Position numbers and translations under genes: made by a program. A stretch of 64,000 nt of DNA, taken from assembly GCA_934359255.1 (NCBI GenBank), contig CAKRLG010000001.1, positions 1-64,000 on the forward strand. The letters are read 5' to 3'. The notes under the pieces were generated by a model. It was not told the DNA's origin, made no database searches, and worked only from the letters and a program-made list of their open reading frames with translations. Below, in pieces: positions 41,401-50,183 of this stretch (the first letter of the stretch is position 1; each line of letters begins with the position of its first letter). This DNA is from an uncultured Ruminococcus sp. (GTDB lineage: Bacteria > Bacillota > Clostridia > Lachnospirales > Lachnospiraceae).

Positions 41401-41999
41401 ATAGAATCCACCTCATCTCCCCACAGTTCGATACGCCACGGGTTATCCTCGGTCAGAGAAAATACATCCATGATTCCACCACGGATGGAAAACTGTCCCG
41501 GAACCTCTACCTGCGCCGCCCATTCATACCCGAGTTCCACCAGATGTCTTTTCATCCGATCCAGGTCAATCTCGCTGTCATTGCGGATCTTTATTACTTT
41601 TTCCTTCCACACGGCAAGCGGCACCAGGCAGTCCAGGCAGCTGTCGATCGAAGTAACGATCGTCACTTCTTCCCGCTCCAGCAGTGCGCGAAGCACCTGG
41701 ATCCGTTGTCTGGTAAGAAGATTGCCATGAATATCCGCCTGATAAAAGATCAGATCCCTCGCCGGATAATACAGTACTTCCGGATCATACAGACGAAAAT
41801 CCTCATAAAATGCCTTGGCTTTCAGATCATTTTCCGCAACGATCAGCCGAAAAGGAAACTCCCGGAGAAGCCCATTGGTAAAATGGGCTTTCTGGGAGTC
41901 CAGGCATCCGGAAACCTGTACGATTCCCGGTTTCTTCAGTTGTCTTATGATCGCATCAAAATCGGCCAGTTCATATAATGGTTGTACGAATGCATCCAT
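38484..41999 (-). CDS. mfd: Transcription-repair coupling factor Mfd
   Basis: Mfd removes RNA polymerase stalled at DNA damage and recruits UvrA. The 1171-residue protein is full length. It has a UvrB-like N-terminal region (ending DVFSLTEDNPWRIELWGDEV), an RNA polymerase-interaction domain (FVVHENHGLGVYRGIEKM) and a translocase with motif I (LICGDVGYGKTEIAI) and DEEQ box (LLIIDEEQRFGVTHKEK). QLRGRVGRS (motif VI) and the C-terminal TRCF domain follow. It lies 12 bp after pth, so the two are cotranscribed, as is common in Firmicutes. Confidence 0.97.
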   Translation of the reverse strand: MDAFVQPLYELADFDAIIRQLKKPGIVQVSGCLDSQKAHFTNGLLREFPFRLIVAENDLKAKAFYEDFRLYDPEVLYYPARDLIFYQADIHGNLLTRQRIQVLRALLEREEVTIVTSIDSCLDCLVPLAVWKEKVIKIRNDSEIDLDRMKRHLVELGYEWAAQVEVPGQFSIRGGIMDVFSLTEDNPWRIELWGDEVDSIRSFDGESQRSIENLEEITIYPATEVVLDKETIRQGIKAIEKEAQKCQKKFRDEMKTEEGARVRQIAAELKDQLEEMEHIAGAESFVRYFYKKTESLLEYLPENALVVIDEPNRLTEHAKTTEEEFRESMIHRLEKGYLLPGQMEVIRNYQEVLHRFHQMHTLSLSTMEPRGTGWNFTMEMQLTVKSVNPYNNSFEMLVKDLLRWKKSGYRMLLLSPSRTRAARLAKDLQDQELSAFYSEDPEELIQPGQIKVTWGRVSRGFEYPMVKYVVISETDIFGKEKKKKRKKNQYSGKQIQSFSELSVGDFVVHENHGLGVYRGIEKMEVDGVVKDYIKIEYAGKSNLYILATQLDVLQKYAGSDAAKAPKLNKLGGQEWKKTKTKVRGAVKNIAKDLVALYAARQQEAGFRYGPDTVWQREFEEMFPFEETEDQLQAIEAAKQDMESPKIMDRLICGDVGYGKTEIAIRVAFKAIQEGKQVVYLVPTTILAQQHYNTFVQRMKDFPVRVDLLCRFRTASQQKKTIEDLKKGLVDILIGTHRVLSKDVQFKDLGLLIIDEEQRFGVTHKEKIKQMKQNIDVLTLTATPIPRTLHMSLIGIRDMSVLEEAPQDRTPIQTYVMEYNDEMVREAISRELARGGQVYYVYNRVNNIEEITNQIRKLVPEASVAFAHGQMSERELEKIMYGFINGEIDVLVSTTIIETGLDISNANTMIIHDADQMGLSQLYQLRGRVGRSNRTAYAFLMYRRNKMLKEIAEKRLHAIREFTELGSGIKIAMRDLELRGAGNLLGAEQHGHMEAVGYDLYCKMLNEAVQEAKGIEVQEDFETTIDLQINAYIPEKYIPNEYQKLDIYKRIAAIENREEYEDMMEELLDRFGEPPKMVQNLLAVASLKAMAHRIYLTEVKQLDDSLKLTMYERAKIDTTKIPEILNQYPEELQFKVETNPYFLYRPRNRKAKDAVPMQEKATELLTVMQCLV

Positions 42000-42011
42000 C
42001 GTTTTCCCTTT

Positions 42012-42572
42012 CTAGTTAAACTGATTCATCGCCTGATCCACTTCTCCCTGTACCATCAGTTCCACAGCTCCTGCCGCGCGTTTCAGCGCATCATCCACCA
42101 GTCCCCGGTCTTCTTTGGAAAAGTGTCCCAGCACATAATCTGCCAGATCCCAGCCCTTTGGCTTTTCTCCGACTCCAACTTTGACTCTCTGGAAGTTCTG
42201 GGTGCCCAGCTGTGCGATAATATTTTTGATGCCGTTATGGCCGCCCGCACTTCCTTTTTTCCGTATCCGGATCTTTCCCGGTTCCAGACTGATATCATCA
42301 TAGATCACGATCAGTTCTTCTTCCGGATCGATCTTATAATAATCTACCAGGGCTCTCACTGATTCCCCGCTCAGGTTCATGTAGGTCAGCGGTTTCGCCA
42401 GGATCACTTTCTGACCCGCGATCACTCCCTTTCCGTACATTGCCTTATGTTGTTTTCCCGAAGAGGGTACGCGATACTCATCCACCAGAAGATCAACCGC
42501 GTCAAATCCCACGTTATGGCGGGTATTTTCATACTGTTTTCCCGGATTGCCCAGGCCTACGATCAGATACAT
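42012..42572 (-). CDS. pth: Peptidyl-tRNA hydrolase
   Basis: This enzyme releases tRNA from peptidyl-tRNA that drops off the ribosome. The 186-residue sequence has MYLIVGLGNPGKQYENTRHNVGF with the catalytic His in RHNVGF, PLTYMNLSG, VIYDDISLEPGKIRIRKKGSAGGHNG and the closing VELMVQGEVDQAMNQFN. All match bacterial Pth. The start at 42572 has AAGGAG ahead; the frame upstream to 42668 lies inside the previous gene. It sits between a CobW-type gene (16-bp gap) and mfd. Confidence 0.96.
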   Translation of the reverse strand: MYLIVGLGNPGKQYENTRHNVGFDAVDLLVDEYRVPSSGKQHKAMYGKGVIAGQKVILAKPLTYMNLSGESVRALVDYYKIDPEEELIVIYDDISLEPGKIRIRKKGSAGGHNGIKNIIAQLGTQNFQRVKVGVGEKPKGWDLADYVLGHFSKEDRGLVDDALKRAAGAVELMVQGEVDQAMNQFN

Positions 42573-42588
42573 AATGATAACTCCTTCA

Positions 42589-43539
42589 TCAGCCGAAGTA
42601 TACCAGCTCCTGCTCCGGTTTTTCTGCCGCTTCAATCTCTGTTGCGTACAATACCGGACCTCTGCCATTATATACTTCCATAAATTCGTCTTTAACTTTT
42701 GCAGTTACCGTCACCCAGCTGCCGATCCGCAGTCTCTTGGCCGCCGGATTCTTACAGATATAGCCGATAAACTGGGTATCGTCCGCACAGCAGGTCATCG
42801 CCATACGTCCCGGCACGAAAAATCCTGCGTTCAGCTCACGACTTTTCAACACCTGTCCTTTAAAACGGACCGTCTTATCCACATATTTTTTCAGGTTATC
42901 CATCATATCCACATACCAGATACCGTAATCGATATCTTCGATATCAATGATGTCCGCATTCATATCATACGGCATCTCATCCTGGAAAATATCGTCGATT
43001 TCGCCCTCTTCATTTTCAAATACAACTTCTGCTCTGGAATTGACAACTTTAACGCTGCGGCGGAAGTTTGCCAGCGGATGTTCATCCTGACAGCGGTTGA
43101 AAATTACCAGATCCGCGTTTCGGATCATCTCCATGAACAAAGATTTCATATTGTTCATATAGATCTGGAAAGTGCTGGCATCCACGGTTACGATGTGCTG
43201 TACCAGATCCCAGTAACGTGGCATATCGGTCTGATAGAACTTATCTACAGACCACAGCGGATTGTACTCTACCAGAACTCTTCCCGGATGATGTTTTTTA
43301 TTCAACATCTGCAGGGTATCTGCGTTAAAGTCTTCCGGGTCTTCGATGATCTCAATCACCGTATTCATTTTTTTCAGGCTTTCCTCATCGTACTCCTCTT
43401 CTCCCTCTTCGCAGAGAATCAGAAGTGTTTTGTCCGGAATCTGAAAATAACTCTGATGAATGGTAAAATCCAGAAACTGGGTTTTACCACTCTCTAAAAA
43501 TCCTGTAATTAAATATACGGGAACATCTCTCTTCATCAT
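42589..43539 (-). CDS. COG0523-type GTPase with a C-terminal YcgQ/DUF1980-like domain
   Basis: The 316-residue protein has a P-loop (YLITGFLESGKTQFLDF) at the N terminus and a G3/G4 layout related to CobW (NADLVIFNRCQDEHP). The C-terminal OB-like region (NAGFFVPGRMAMTCCADDTQFIGYIC) resembles the end of YcgQ/DUF1980 proteins, which in Bacillus belong to a zinc-responsive pair. The CXCC metal motif seen in its neighbour is missing. It starts at the stop of that neighbour (TAATG). Together the two probably handle zinc or another transition metal; that is inference. Confidence 0.75.
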   Translation of the reverse strand: MMKRDVPVYLITGFLESGKTQFLDFTIHQSYFQIPDKTLLILCEEGEEEYDEESLKKMNTVIEIIEDPEDFNADTLQMLNKKHHPGRVLVEYNPLWSVDKFYQTDMPRYWDLVQHIVTVDASTFQIYMNNMKSLFMEMIRNADLVIFNRCQDEHPLANFRRSVKVVNSRAEVVFENEEGEIDDIFQDEMPYDMNADIIDIEDIDYGIWYVDMMDNLKKYVDKTVRFKGQVLKSRELNAGFFVPGRMAMTCCADDTQFIGYICKNPAAKRLRIGSWVTVTAKVKDEFMEVYNGRGPVLYATEIEAAEKPEQELVYFG

Positions 43540-44750
43540 TACTCATTCACTCCAAAAATTTCAGCAATTTTGTCTTCTGCCATCTTGGAACCGATCACAC
43601 AGATCTTACCTGTGATCTGCGGAGTACCGGTGCGTACCTCATACTCTTCCGGAACCATATCAAAGTAGATCCACTGTCCGTCTTTTCCGTCCACCATACC
43701 TTTGGCACGAAGGATCACACCAAGATTTTCTGCCTCTGACAGTTTCTTCAGTGCGGCTTCGATCTCTTCCTTTGTATATTTTTTAGCAGTCTCGCGGCCC
43801 CAGCTTGTAAATACTTCATCCGCATGATGATGGTGATGTCCACATCCGCACTCGCCATCGTGGTGATGATGTTCATGATCGTGGTCATGTCCGCATCCGC
43901 ACTCATCGTCATGGTCGTGATGATGATGTTCATGGTCGTGGTCATGTCCGCATCCGCACTCATCATCATGGTCGTGATGATGATGTTTGTGATCGTGGTC
44001 ATGTCCGCATCCGCACTCATCATCATGGTCGTGATGATGATGTTCATGGTCGTGGTCATGTCCACATCCGCACTCATCGTCATGATCGTGATGATGCTCA
44101 TGATCGTGATGTCCACCACATACCGGGCAGAACTCCTCATCTTCTTCTCTGCCCTGCTCCATAGCTTCCAGAATCTGTGCACCGTCCAGTTTTTCGATCG
44201 GAGTGGTGATGATCACTGCATCCTTGTTCACTTCGCGGATCAGAGCGACTGCTTTTGCTACTTTCTCTTCCGTAGCCTTCGGTGTATCGGTACGGCTCAG
44301 AATAATCGTTCTTGCATACTGTAACTGGTTCTCGAAGAACTCACCGAAGTTTCTCATATACATTTTGCATTTGTTTACATCTGCTACGGTTGTATAGCTG
44401 TTCAGGCTGATCTCACAGTCCACATCCACACCTTTTACCGCTTTGATGACATCAGACAGTTTGCCTACGCCTGACGGCTCGATGATGATACGATCCGGAT
44501 GATACGTTGTGATCACTTCTTTCAGAGAAGTTCCGAAATCACCTACCAGAGAACAGCAGATACATCCGGAGTTCATCTCACGGATCTCGATACCGGAGTC
44601 TTTTAAGAATCCTCCGTCAATACCGATTTCTCCAAATTCATTTTCAATCAGCACTACCTGCTCACCTTTTAAAGCTTCAGAGAGCAGTTTTTTAATCAGT
44701 GTTGTTTTTCCGGCTCCTAAAAATCCTGAAATAATGTCAATCTTTGTCAT
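43539..44750 (-). CDS. COG0523/CobW (ZNG-type) metallochaperone GTPase with His-rich repeats
   Basis: This P-loop GTPase delivers metal, often zinc, to client proteins. The 403-residue protein has the P-loop ISGFLGAGKTTLIKKLL, the metal motif GCICCSL and IIIEPSGVGKLSDV. A long loop carries about five 19-residue repeats of the type DHDDECGCGHDHDHEHHHH (57-bp DNA repeats, about 43830-44110), then the CobW C-terminal domain. The His/Asp/Cys array could store or sense many metal ions. I start at 44750, with GGAGGT ahead. A structured leader with a terminator lies directly upstream. It shares a stop/start with the next GTPase gene. Confidence 0.88.
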   Translation of the reverse strand: MTKIDIISGFLGAGKTTLIKKLLSEALKGEQVVLIENEFGEIGIDGGFLKDSGIEIREMNSGCICCSLVGDFGTSLKEVITTYHPDRIIIEPSGVGKLSDVIKAVKGVDVDCEISLNSYTTVADVNKCKMYMRNFGEFFENQLQYARTIILSRTDTPKATEEKVAKAVALIREVNKDAVIITTPIEKLDGAQILEAMEQGREEDEEFCPVCGGHHDHEHHHDHDDECGCGHDHDHEHHHHDHDDECGCGHDHDHKHHHHDHDDECGCGHDHDHEHHHHDHDDECGCGHDHDHEHHHHDGECGCGHHHHHADEVFTSWGRETAKKYTKEEIEAALKKLSEAENLGVILRAKGMVDGKDGQWIYFDMVPEEYEVRTGTPQITGKICVIGSKMAEDKIAEIFGVNE

Positions 44751-44775
44751 GTTTTTTACCTCCTGAAAAACGCCC

Positions 44776-44804
44776 AAAAAGGGCTGTTTTCTCTAAAACA
44801 GCCC
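44776..44804 (-). terminator. Intrinsic terminator just before the CobW ribosome binding site
   Basis: GGGCTGTTTT pairs with AAAACAGCCC over a 4-nt loop, and TTTTT follows on the minus strand at 44780-44776. It is only about 25 bp from the start codon at 44750. No promoter fits in between, so it probably acts as an attenuator. Confidence 0.75.
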
Positions 44805-44819
44805 TGAATTTTTGTCTGC

Positions 44820-44867
44820 ATATCCCGGACTTTCCGCAGTTCCCTGCTCTAGAAACCCACAGGATAT
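44820..44867 (-). promoter_or_regulatory. Structured leader, candidate regulatory RNA of the CobW operon
   Basis: On the minus strand ATATCC (from 44867) pairs with GGATAT (to 44820). Inside is a second stem and a GCAG-GGAA-CTGC hairpin with a GNRA-type loop at 44836-44847. It lies 16 bp upstream of the attenuator-like terminator. I do not recognise it as a known riboswitch class. Confidence 0.45.
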
Positions 44868-44984
44868 TTTTACCGAATAGTTACTCCTCTATACTTTTAT
44901 CACGTTTTGTAAAAAAAGTAAAGCCCCCTTTGCCTTTTCGGTTTTATATAACTAACCGTTTTTTCATGCAAAAAGAGCTTTTTT

Positions 44985-45019
44985 GGTAACTGTTCAGTAC
45001 CTTCACAGTTACCTTTTTT
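44985..45019 (+). other. Inverted repeat flanked by T-runs on the plus strand
   Basis: GGTAACTG (44985-44992) and CAGTTACC (45006-45013) form a stem followed by TTTTTT on the plus strand. No plus-strand gene precedes it. On the minus strand, the direction of the neighbouring gene, an A-run follows, so it is not a proper terminator for it. Confidence 0.5.
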
Positions 45020-45026
45020 GTATGTA

Positions 45027-46304
45027 TTATCCGTGGATCATCAAATGAACGATCTCCCGGTCTGTCTCGAGCATACCCTCGGATGCCAGTTTACCCACAC
45101 AGCGAATCGTATTTTCCACGCCTTTTTTTACGATACCGTCGCCGCCGATAAACTGCTGCCCGTTCTTATACATAAAGTAACCAAGAATTCCCGCATCTAC
45201 AGAAGATGCGATCTTCGCTGCGCAGGATGCTTTCGCTCCGTCGCAGATCATACCCGATACAATGGCAAGACCGTTGACAATGGCATGTTCGCCCTCTTTC
45301 TTGCCGTCTCCGTACAGGTAGGCGATCCCGGCGCCACATCCACATCCGGCTCCCACTGCACCGCAATATGCGGAAAGTCTGCCGATTCCTTCTTTGATAT
45401 GGATCGTTGCCAGATTCGAGATCACCAATGCCCGGTACATCGTCTCCTCCGATACCTGCAGTTCTTTTGCGAAAACCACGATGGGGACAGAAGCTGTGAT
45501 TCCCTGGTTGCCGCTTCCGGAATTGATCACCACCGGAAGTTCACAGCCGTTCATTCTTGCATCGGAACCGGCGGCTGCCATGGCTTTGGCGCGCACCTTG
45601 ACATCCTGATCGCCGTAAGTTGCCAGCAGGACTTTCCCGATATTAGCTCCGTAGTTGCCACGAATCCCTTCTTCTGCAATCGCCATATTGTAACGGATCT
45701 GGCGCTCCAGTACTTCTCTGACATCCGCAAGCTCCACTTCTTTGGCAAATGCAAAGATATTTTCTATGGTAAGTGTTGACTTATCTGCCAGCGCAGATTC
45801 TTCTTTTCCGGTAATTTCTTTTGCCAGAAGAATTTCCCCGTTTCTGGACACATGCACCAGATTCGTGTGAAAATCGGTAATCCGGACGTTCGCCGTATCT
45901 TCCCCGTGATACACAGTGATCTGAATATCAAAGATCAGATCGGAGGATGCTGCACAGACACTGCACGGTACTTCTTTTAAGAAGGTTCCCATGGCTTCGA
46001 TGTCTTGTTTTTCCACATGGGAGATGACTTCCAGTTCTTTTGCCGCATCTCCCGCCACGATGCCGGCGGCGGCTGCGGCCTCGATTCCGCGTAAACCTCC
46101 GGTGTGGGGAACGACCACGCTTTTTACATTTTTAATGATGTTTCGGCTGACCGCAACCTCTACCCGCTCCGGCAGGACTCCCAGTGTCTTTCTGGCTACC
46201 GCTCCCGCGTAGGCGATGGCGATGGGTTCGGTGCATCCCATCGCCGGTATCAGTTCATCTTTCAGAATCTGGACATAGGTTTGGTAAAGTTCTTTTGAAA
46301 GCAT
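45027..46304 (-). CDS. cyuA: L-cysteine desulfidase (CyuA/YhaM, UPF0597 family)
   Basis: This Fe-S enzyme degrades L-cysteine to pyruvate, sulfide and ammonia. The 425-residue protein has AMGCTEPIAIAYAGAVA near the N terminus (first cluster Cys), CSVCAASSDL, and GAVGAGCGCGAGIAYLYG with the later Cys set (MICDGAKASCAAKIASS). The serine dehydratase-like fold is typical of the family. The gene is 18 bp after oppF, so it is the last gene of the peptide-transporter operon. Import of cysteine-containing peptides followed by sulfide release is a reasonable inference. Confidence 0.85.
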   Translation of the reverse strand: MLSKELYQTYVQILKDELIPAMGCTEPIAIAYAGAVARKTLGVLPERVEVAVSRNIIKNVKSVVVPHTGGLRGIEAAAAAGIVAGDAAKELEVISHVEKQDIEAMGTFLKEVPCSVCAASSDLIFDIQITVYHGEDTANVRITDFHTNLVHVSRNGEILLAKEITGKEESALADKSTLTIENIFAFAKEVELADVREVLERQIRYNMAIAEEGIRGNYGANIGKVLLATYGDQDVKVRAKAMAAAGSDARMNGCELPVVINSGSGNQGITASVPIVVFAKELQVSEETMYRALVISNLATIHIKEGIGRLSAYCGAVGAGCGCGAGIAYLYGDGKKEGEHAIVNGLAIVSGMICDGAKASCAAKIASSVDAGILGYFMYKNGQQFIGGDGIVKKGVENTIRCVGKLASEGMLETDREIVHLMIHG

Positions 46305-46322
46305 ATCTCTTCCTCACTCCTT

Positions 46323-47300
46323 TTATTTTTTCCAGCAGGCCACCATATGACCCGGTGTTCTCTCTTCCAGTTCCGGTTCCTGCTGTCTGCACTGCTCGGT
46401 CGCATAGGGACAACGGGTATGGAAACGACAGCCGGACGGAATATGCAGCGGACTCGGGAGATCTCCTTCGATGCCACAGTGTTCCAGACTGAGTGCCCGT
46501 TTCGGATCTGCGATCGGAATGGATGCCAGCAGCGCCTGGGTGTATGGATGACACGGATTGTCATACACTTCATCACTGTCTCCACTTTCCACAATCTTGC
46601 CAAGATACATAACACCGATCCGGTCAGAGATGTGACGCACCATGGACAGATCATGTGCCACAAACAGGTAGGTCAGACCCAGCTCCTGCTGCAGATCTTC
46701 CAGTACGTTGACCACCTGTGCCTGAATGGATACGTCCAGGGCAGAGATCGGTTCGTCACAGAGCAGGAATTCCGGGTTGACCGATAAAGCTCTTGCAATA
46801 CCGATACGTTGGCGCTGTCCGCCGGAAAATTCATAAGCATATTTTTCCATATCGTCTGCTTTCATTCCAACTTTTTCAAGCAAATTTACGATCCGCTCAT
46901 CCATCTCTTTTTCTGAAAGTTTTTCAAAGACAGAAATCGGTTCCGCCATGATTTCTCTCACGTTCTGATGGGGATCCAGTGCGGAATAAGGATCCTGGAA
47001 AATAATCTGCATTCTTTTGTGATAAGCAAGGAGTTCTTTGCCCTTTGTTTTTGTGATGTCGTGACCGTCATAGGTTAAGATTCCATCTGTCGGTTCATAC
47101 ATACGGATCAGGGTACGTCCCAGCGTGGACTTTCCACAGCCGGACTCTCCTACCAGACCGAAGGTTTCTCCTTTCTTAATAGAAAGATTCACCCGGTCCA
47201 CCGCCCGCACTTCCTGTACCAGTTTTCCGAAGAAATTTTTAACCGGGAAATACTTGGACAGATTCTTCGCTTCCAGAAGATATTGTTCTTTTGTTTCCAT
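46323..47300 (-). CDS. oppF: Oligopeptide ABC transporter ATPase OppF
   Basis: This is one of the two ATPases of a dipeptide/oligopeptide importer. The 325-residue protein has Walker A ([17 protein letters not shown]), the signature [15 protein letters not shown], Walker B ([16 protein letters not shown]) and the C-terminal Opp-type zinc or Fe-S-like Cys motif ([20 protein letters not shown]). It lies 2 bp after oppD on the same transcript. The substrate class is known only at the level of the family. Confidence 0.93.
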   Translation of the reverse strand: METKEQYLLEAKNLSKYFPVKNFFGKLVQEVRAVDRVNLSIKKGETFGLVGESGCGKSTLGRTLIRMYEPTDGILTYDGHDITKTKGKELLAYHKRMQIIFQDPYSALDPHQNVREIMAEPISVFEKLSEKEMDERIVNLLEKVGMKADDMEKYAYEFSGGQRQRIGIARALSVNPEFLLCDEPISALDVSIQAQVVNVLEDLQQELGLTYLFVAHDLSMVRHISDRIGVMYLGKIVESGDSDEVYDNPCHPYTQALLASIPIADPKRALSLEHCGIEGDLPSPLHIPSGCRFHTRCPYATEQCRQQEPELEERTPGHMVACWKK

Positions 47301-47302
47301 AC

Positions 47303-48313
47303 TTATTTTTCCTCTTCTTTCTTCTCTTTCTCATCCAATTCTTCTTTGGTGAAGATACATCTGGAGGACTGGGTATCGGAGTAGGCCCGCATGGACGGGA
47401 TCTCTTTCTTACATTCCTCACAGGCAAACCGGCATCGGGTTACAAAAGGACATCCTGCCGGTGGATTGGCCAGCGACGGCGCCATACCAGGAATCGGTTC
47501 GAGACGTTCCCGGCATCCGCTCTCGCACTTCGGGATTGCATGAAGCAGCGCTCTTGTATACGGATGGGTCGGATGTTCAAAGATCTCTTCTGTGGTTCCC
47601 TCTTCCATGATCAGACCGCCATACATCACTTCGATCCGTTTTGCCAGAGAGGCAACCACACCGAGGTCATGGGTGATCAGGATGATGTTCATCTGTTCCG
47701 TTTCATTTAACTGTTTTAACAGCTGCAGAATCTGTGCCTGAATGGTTACGTCCAGCGCTGTTGTCGGCTCATCAGCAATCAGCAGCCGTGGCTGGCAGCA
47801 AAGTGCCATTGCGATCATGACACGCTGCCGCATACCACCGGAAAATTCATGCGGGTACTGATCCATCCGGCTTTCTGCGGACGGAATTCCTACTTTTCCC
47901 AGCATATCGATGGCTACTTTTCTTGCTTCTGCTTTACTCAGATTCTGATGGCGGCGAAGCACTTCGATCATATGGTATCCGATCTTTTTCAGTGGATTCA
48001 GGGCAGTCATCGGATCCTGGAAGATCATCGCCATATCTTTTCCACGCATTTTCCGTTTTTCTTTTTCGGACATGGGCAACAGATCTTTCTGCAGCAGTTC
48101 CAGATGATCTGCCTGCACCTCTGCATTTTCTCCGAGAAGACCCATGACCGATTTCATGGTTACACTTTTTCCGCTTCCGGACTCTCCTACGATGGCCAGG
48201 ATATCTCCTTCATCCACATGGAGGGAGACGCCACGCACCGCCTGGATCTTCTGTTTATGACTCTCGAATGTGGTGGTCAGATTGTCTATGGTTAATACTC
48301 TGTTTTCTTTCAT
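47303..48313 (-). CDS. oppD: Oligopeptide ABC transporter ATPase OppD
   Basis: This is the second ATPase of the importer, 336 residues from the ATG at 48313. A GTG two codons upstream is in frame but sits too close to the AGGAGG site. Walker A is [17 protein letters not shown], the signature [15 protein letters not shown], Walker [17 protein letters not shown], and the Cys motif [20 protein letters not shown]. It follows oppC directly. Confidence 0.93.
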   Translation of the reverse strand: MKENRVLTIDNLTTTFESHKQKIQAVRGVSLHVDEGDILAIVGESGSGKSVTMKSVMGLLGENAEVQADHLELLQKDLLPMSEKEKRKMRGKDMAMIFQDPMTALNPLKKIGYHMIEVLRRHQNLSKAEARKVAIDMLGKVGIPSAESRMDQYPHEFSGGMRQRVMIAMALCCQPRLLIADEPTTALDVTIQAQILQLLKQLNETEQMNIILITHDLGVVASLAKRIEVMYGGLIMEEGTTEEIFEHPTHPYTRALLHAIPKCESGCRERLEPIPGMAPSLANPPAGCPFVTRCRFACEECKKEIPSMRAYSDTQSSRCIFTKEELDEKEKKEEEK

Positions 48314-48324
48314 CTCCACTCCTC

Positions 48325-49191
48325 CTATTTGCCTGCGTCCATGACACGGGGATCTACATAGATACGAAGCAGGTTACCCAGTTTGTTGAACGCAAAGATG
48401 GTCAGCATGATCAAAAGACCAGGGATGATCGCCATATAAACTGCATTCTGCAGGTTACTCTGGGCACTCTGTAACAGTTTTCCCCAGGAAGACAGTGGCT
48501 CCTGAATACCGATTCCAAGGAAACTCAGAGAAGATTCTGTCATGATCGCATTGGAGATACTGGTAGTAGCAGCAATGATGATCGTCGGCAGCACCGAAGG
48601 GATCAGATGACGGATCACCATCTTAACTAACGGCACGCCGGTAAAGTCTGCATAGAGGACGTATTCCCTCTCTTTGACGGACATAACCTCCGCACGCACC
48701 AGACGGGCGATCTCCATCCAGGAGAAGAACCCGATCACGATAATAATAGACACCAGTCCCTGTTTGAAGAAAATACTGATAACCGTAACCAGAATCAGCC
48801 ACGGAATCGACTGCAGAATATCAACGATCCGCATCAGGATCCCATCGATGATGCCGCCAAGATAGCCGGCAAGGATTCCAACCGTGACACCGATCGTCAC
48901 ACTCATCAGCATGGCAAGCACGCCGACCAGCAGGGACACACGGCCTCCATAGATGACACGGGCCAGATAATCACGGCCCACTTCATCGGTTCCGAAAATA
49001 TGGGCACTGCTTGGTGCCTCCAACATATGAGCCACATCGGTTTTATTCGGTTCCAGCGGGAGTACCGGAGCCAGTAAGGATAATATCAGTATCAGTGCAA
49101 GGAAGATAATAGAAAATATTGCGATTTTGTCGTGTTTTAATGCCTCCCAGACATTTTCCAGACGTTTTTTTTGAGAATGATTCATTGCCAT
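48325..49191 (-). CDS. oppC: Oligopeptide ABC transporter permease OppC
   Basis: The 288-residue permease has six predicted membrane helices after a short cytoplasmic N terminus (DKIAIFSIIFLALILILSLLAP). The coupling motif that contacts the ATPases is in EYVLYADFTGVPLVKMVIRHLIPS. The LAP-type segment before GTDEVGRDYLARVIYGGR is typical of OppC/DppC. It lies 4 bp after oppB. Confidence 0.93.
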   Translation of the reverse strand: MAMNHSQKKRLENVWEALKHDKIAIFSIIFLALILILSLLAPVLPLEPNKTDVAHMLEAPSSAHIFGTDEVGRDYLARVIYGGRVSLLVGVLAMLMSVTIGVTVGILAGYLGGIIDGILMRIVDILQSIPWLILVTVISIFFKQGLVSIIIVIGFFSWMEIARLVRAEVMSVKEREYVLYADFTGVPLVKMVIRHLIPSVLPTIIIAATTSISNAIMTESSLSFLGIGIQEPLSSWGKLLQSAQSNLQNAVYMAIIPGLLIMLTIFAFNKLGNLLRIYVDPRVMDAGK

Positions 49192-49195
49192 ACGA

Positions 49196-50146
49196 TTACC
49201 CCATCTTTCTGATACGCGGATCTGTCACGCAGTATAAAATATCGGACAGCAGGTTTCCGAGAACCACCAGGGTGGAAGACAGTACCAGAACGATCATAAC
49301 GATCGGATAGTCCATACCCTGCACCGCCTTGATAAAATACGGTCCGATGCCCGGCCAGCTGAATACGGTTTCCGTGATAACTGCACCCGTTACCAGTGTC
49401 GGCAGTGCCATACCCAGTTTGGTGATAACCGGAAGCAGCACGTTTTTACAGACATGTTTGAACATGATCTCTGCTTTGGAAGCGCCAAATGCTTTCTGTA
49501 CCATAACATAATCCTCAGAGTACTGTGTGATCGTGGAAGAACGCACATAACGTACATTGTCCGGAATAAACGCCAGTGTCAGTACCACATACGGCGTAAT
49601 AAAATGCAACAGAAAATCAGACATGGTATTGACCCCTACGGTATGCATGCCAAGGATCGGAAGAATCCGCAGTTTATAACCGAACAGATAGATAAAAAGC
49701 ATCGCAACCCAGAAGGTTGGCATGGCGATCCACAGAGAACAGATCCCGTCAATCAGTTTGTCCAGCCATTTGTTTTTATGAGAACCTGCCACCAGACCCA
49801 GCACGATGGAAATCACGTATGCCGTCAGATAAGATGGAAGCACCAGTTTGATGGTGTTCGGAATTCTCGTTGCAAGTTCGTTGTAAATATTGGTTTTTGT
49901 TACAATGGAATAGCCGAAGTTTCCGTTCAGGATTCCTTCCAGCCAGCGGATATACTGCACATAAACCGGCTGATCGTAGCCGTATTTTTCACGGATCATC
50001 TGTACCATCTCCGGAGACATCTTCGGAGTTGTCATGGCATCGATGGCATCATACGGTGCCAGATGAATCAGAGAAAAACACAGGATCGTGATCACGATGA
50101 TCAGCGGGATTGCAGTAAGAATACGTTTGAAAATATACTTTGCCAT
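49196..50146 (-). CDS. oppB: Oligopeptide ABC transporter permease OppB
   Basis: The 316-residue permease opens MAKYIFKRILTAIPLIIVIT and has about six membrane helices. The coupling loop DYVMVQKAFGASKAEIMFKHV and the ending TDPRIRKMG are diagnostic of OppB/DppB. It is separated from oppA by 113 bp that hold a terminator-like hairpin, so it is probably made in smaller amounts than the binding protein. Confidence 0.93.
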   Translation of the reverse strand: MAKYIFKRILTAIPLIIVITILCFSLIHLAPYDAIDAMTTPKMSPEMVQMIREKYGYDQPVYVQYIRWLEGILNGNFGYSIVTKTNIYNELATRIPNTIKLVLPSYLTAYVISIVLGLVAGSHKNKWLDKLIDGICSLWIAMPTFWVAMLFIYLFGYKLRILPILGMHTVGVNTMSDFLLHFITPYVVLTLAFIPDNVRYVRSSTITQYSEDYVMVQKAFGASKAEIMFKHVCKNVLLPVITKLGMALPTLVTGAVITETVFSWPGIGPYFIKAVQGMDYPIVMIVLVLSSTLVVLGNLLSDILYCVTDPRIRKMG

Positions 50147-50183
50147 ACCTTTTTCTCCTTTTGTTTTTTATGTACTCTCAGGC

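Noticed and set aside
43830..44110. Second set of regular 57-bp repeats
   Set aside because: They encode the His/Asp/Cys repeat of the CobW-type GTPase in frame; no spacers.
44820..44980. A known riboswitch (manganese yybP-ykoY, NiCo or ZTP) ahead of the CobW gene
   Set aside because: A GAGGAGTA stretch recalls yybP-ykoY, but the remaining conserved elements are missing and the structure is too short.
44985..45019. Terminator of the cysteine desulfidase gene
   Set aside because: The T-run is on the wrong strand for that gene; an A-run follows the hairpin on the minus strand.
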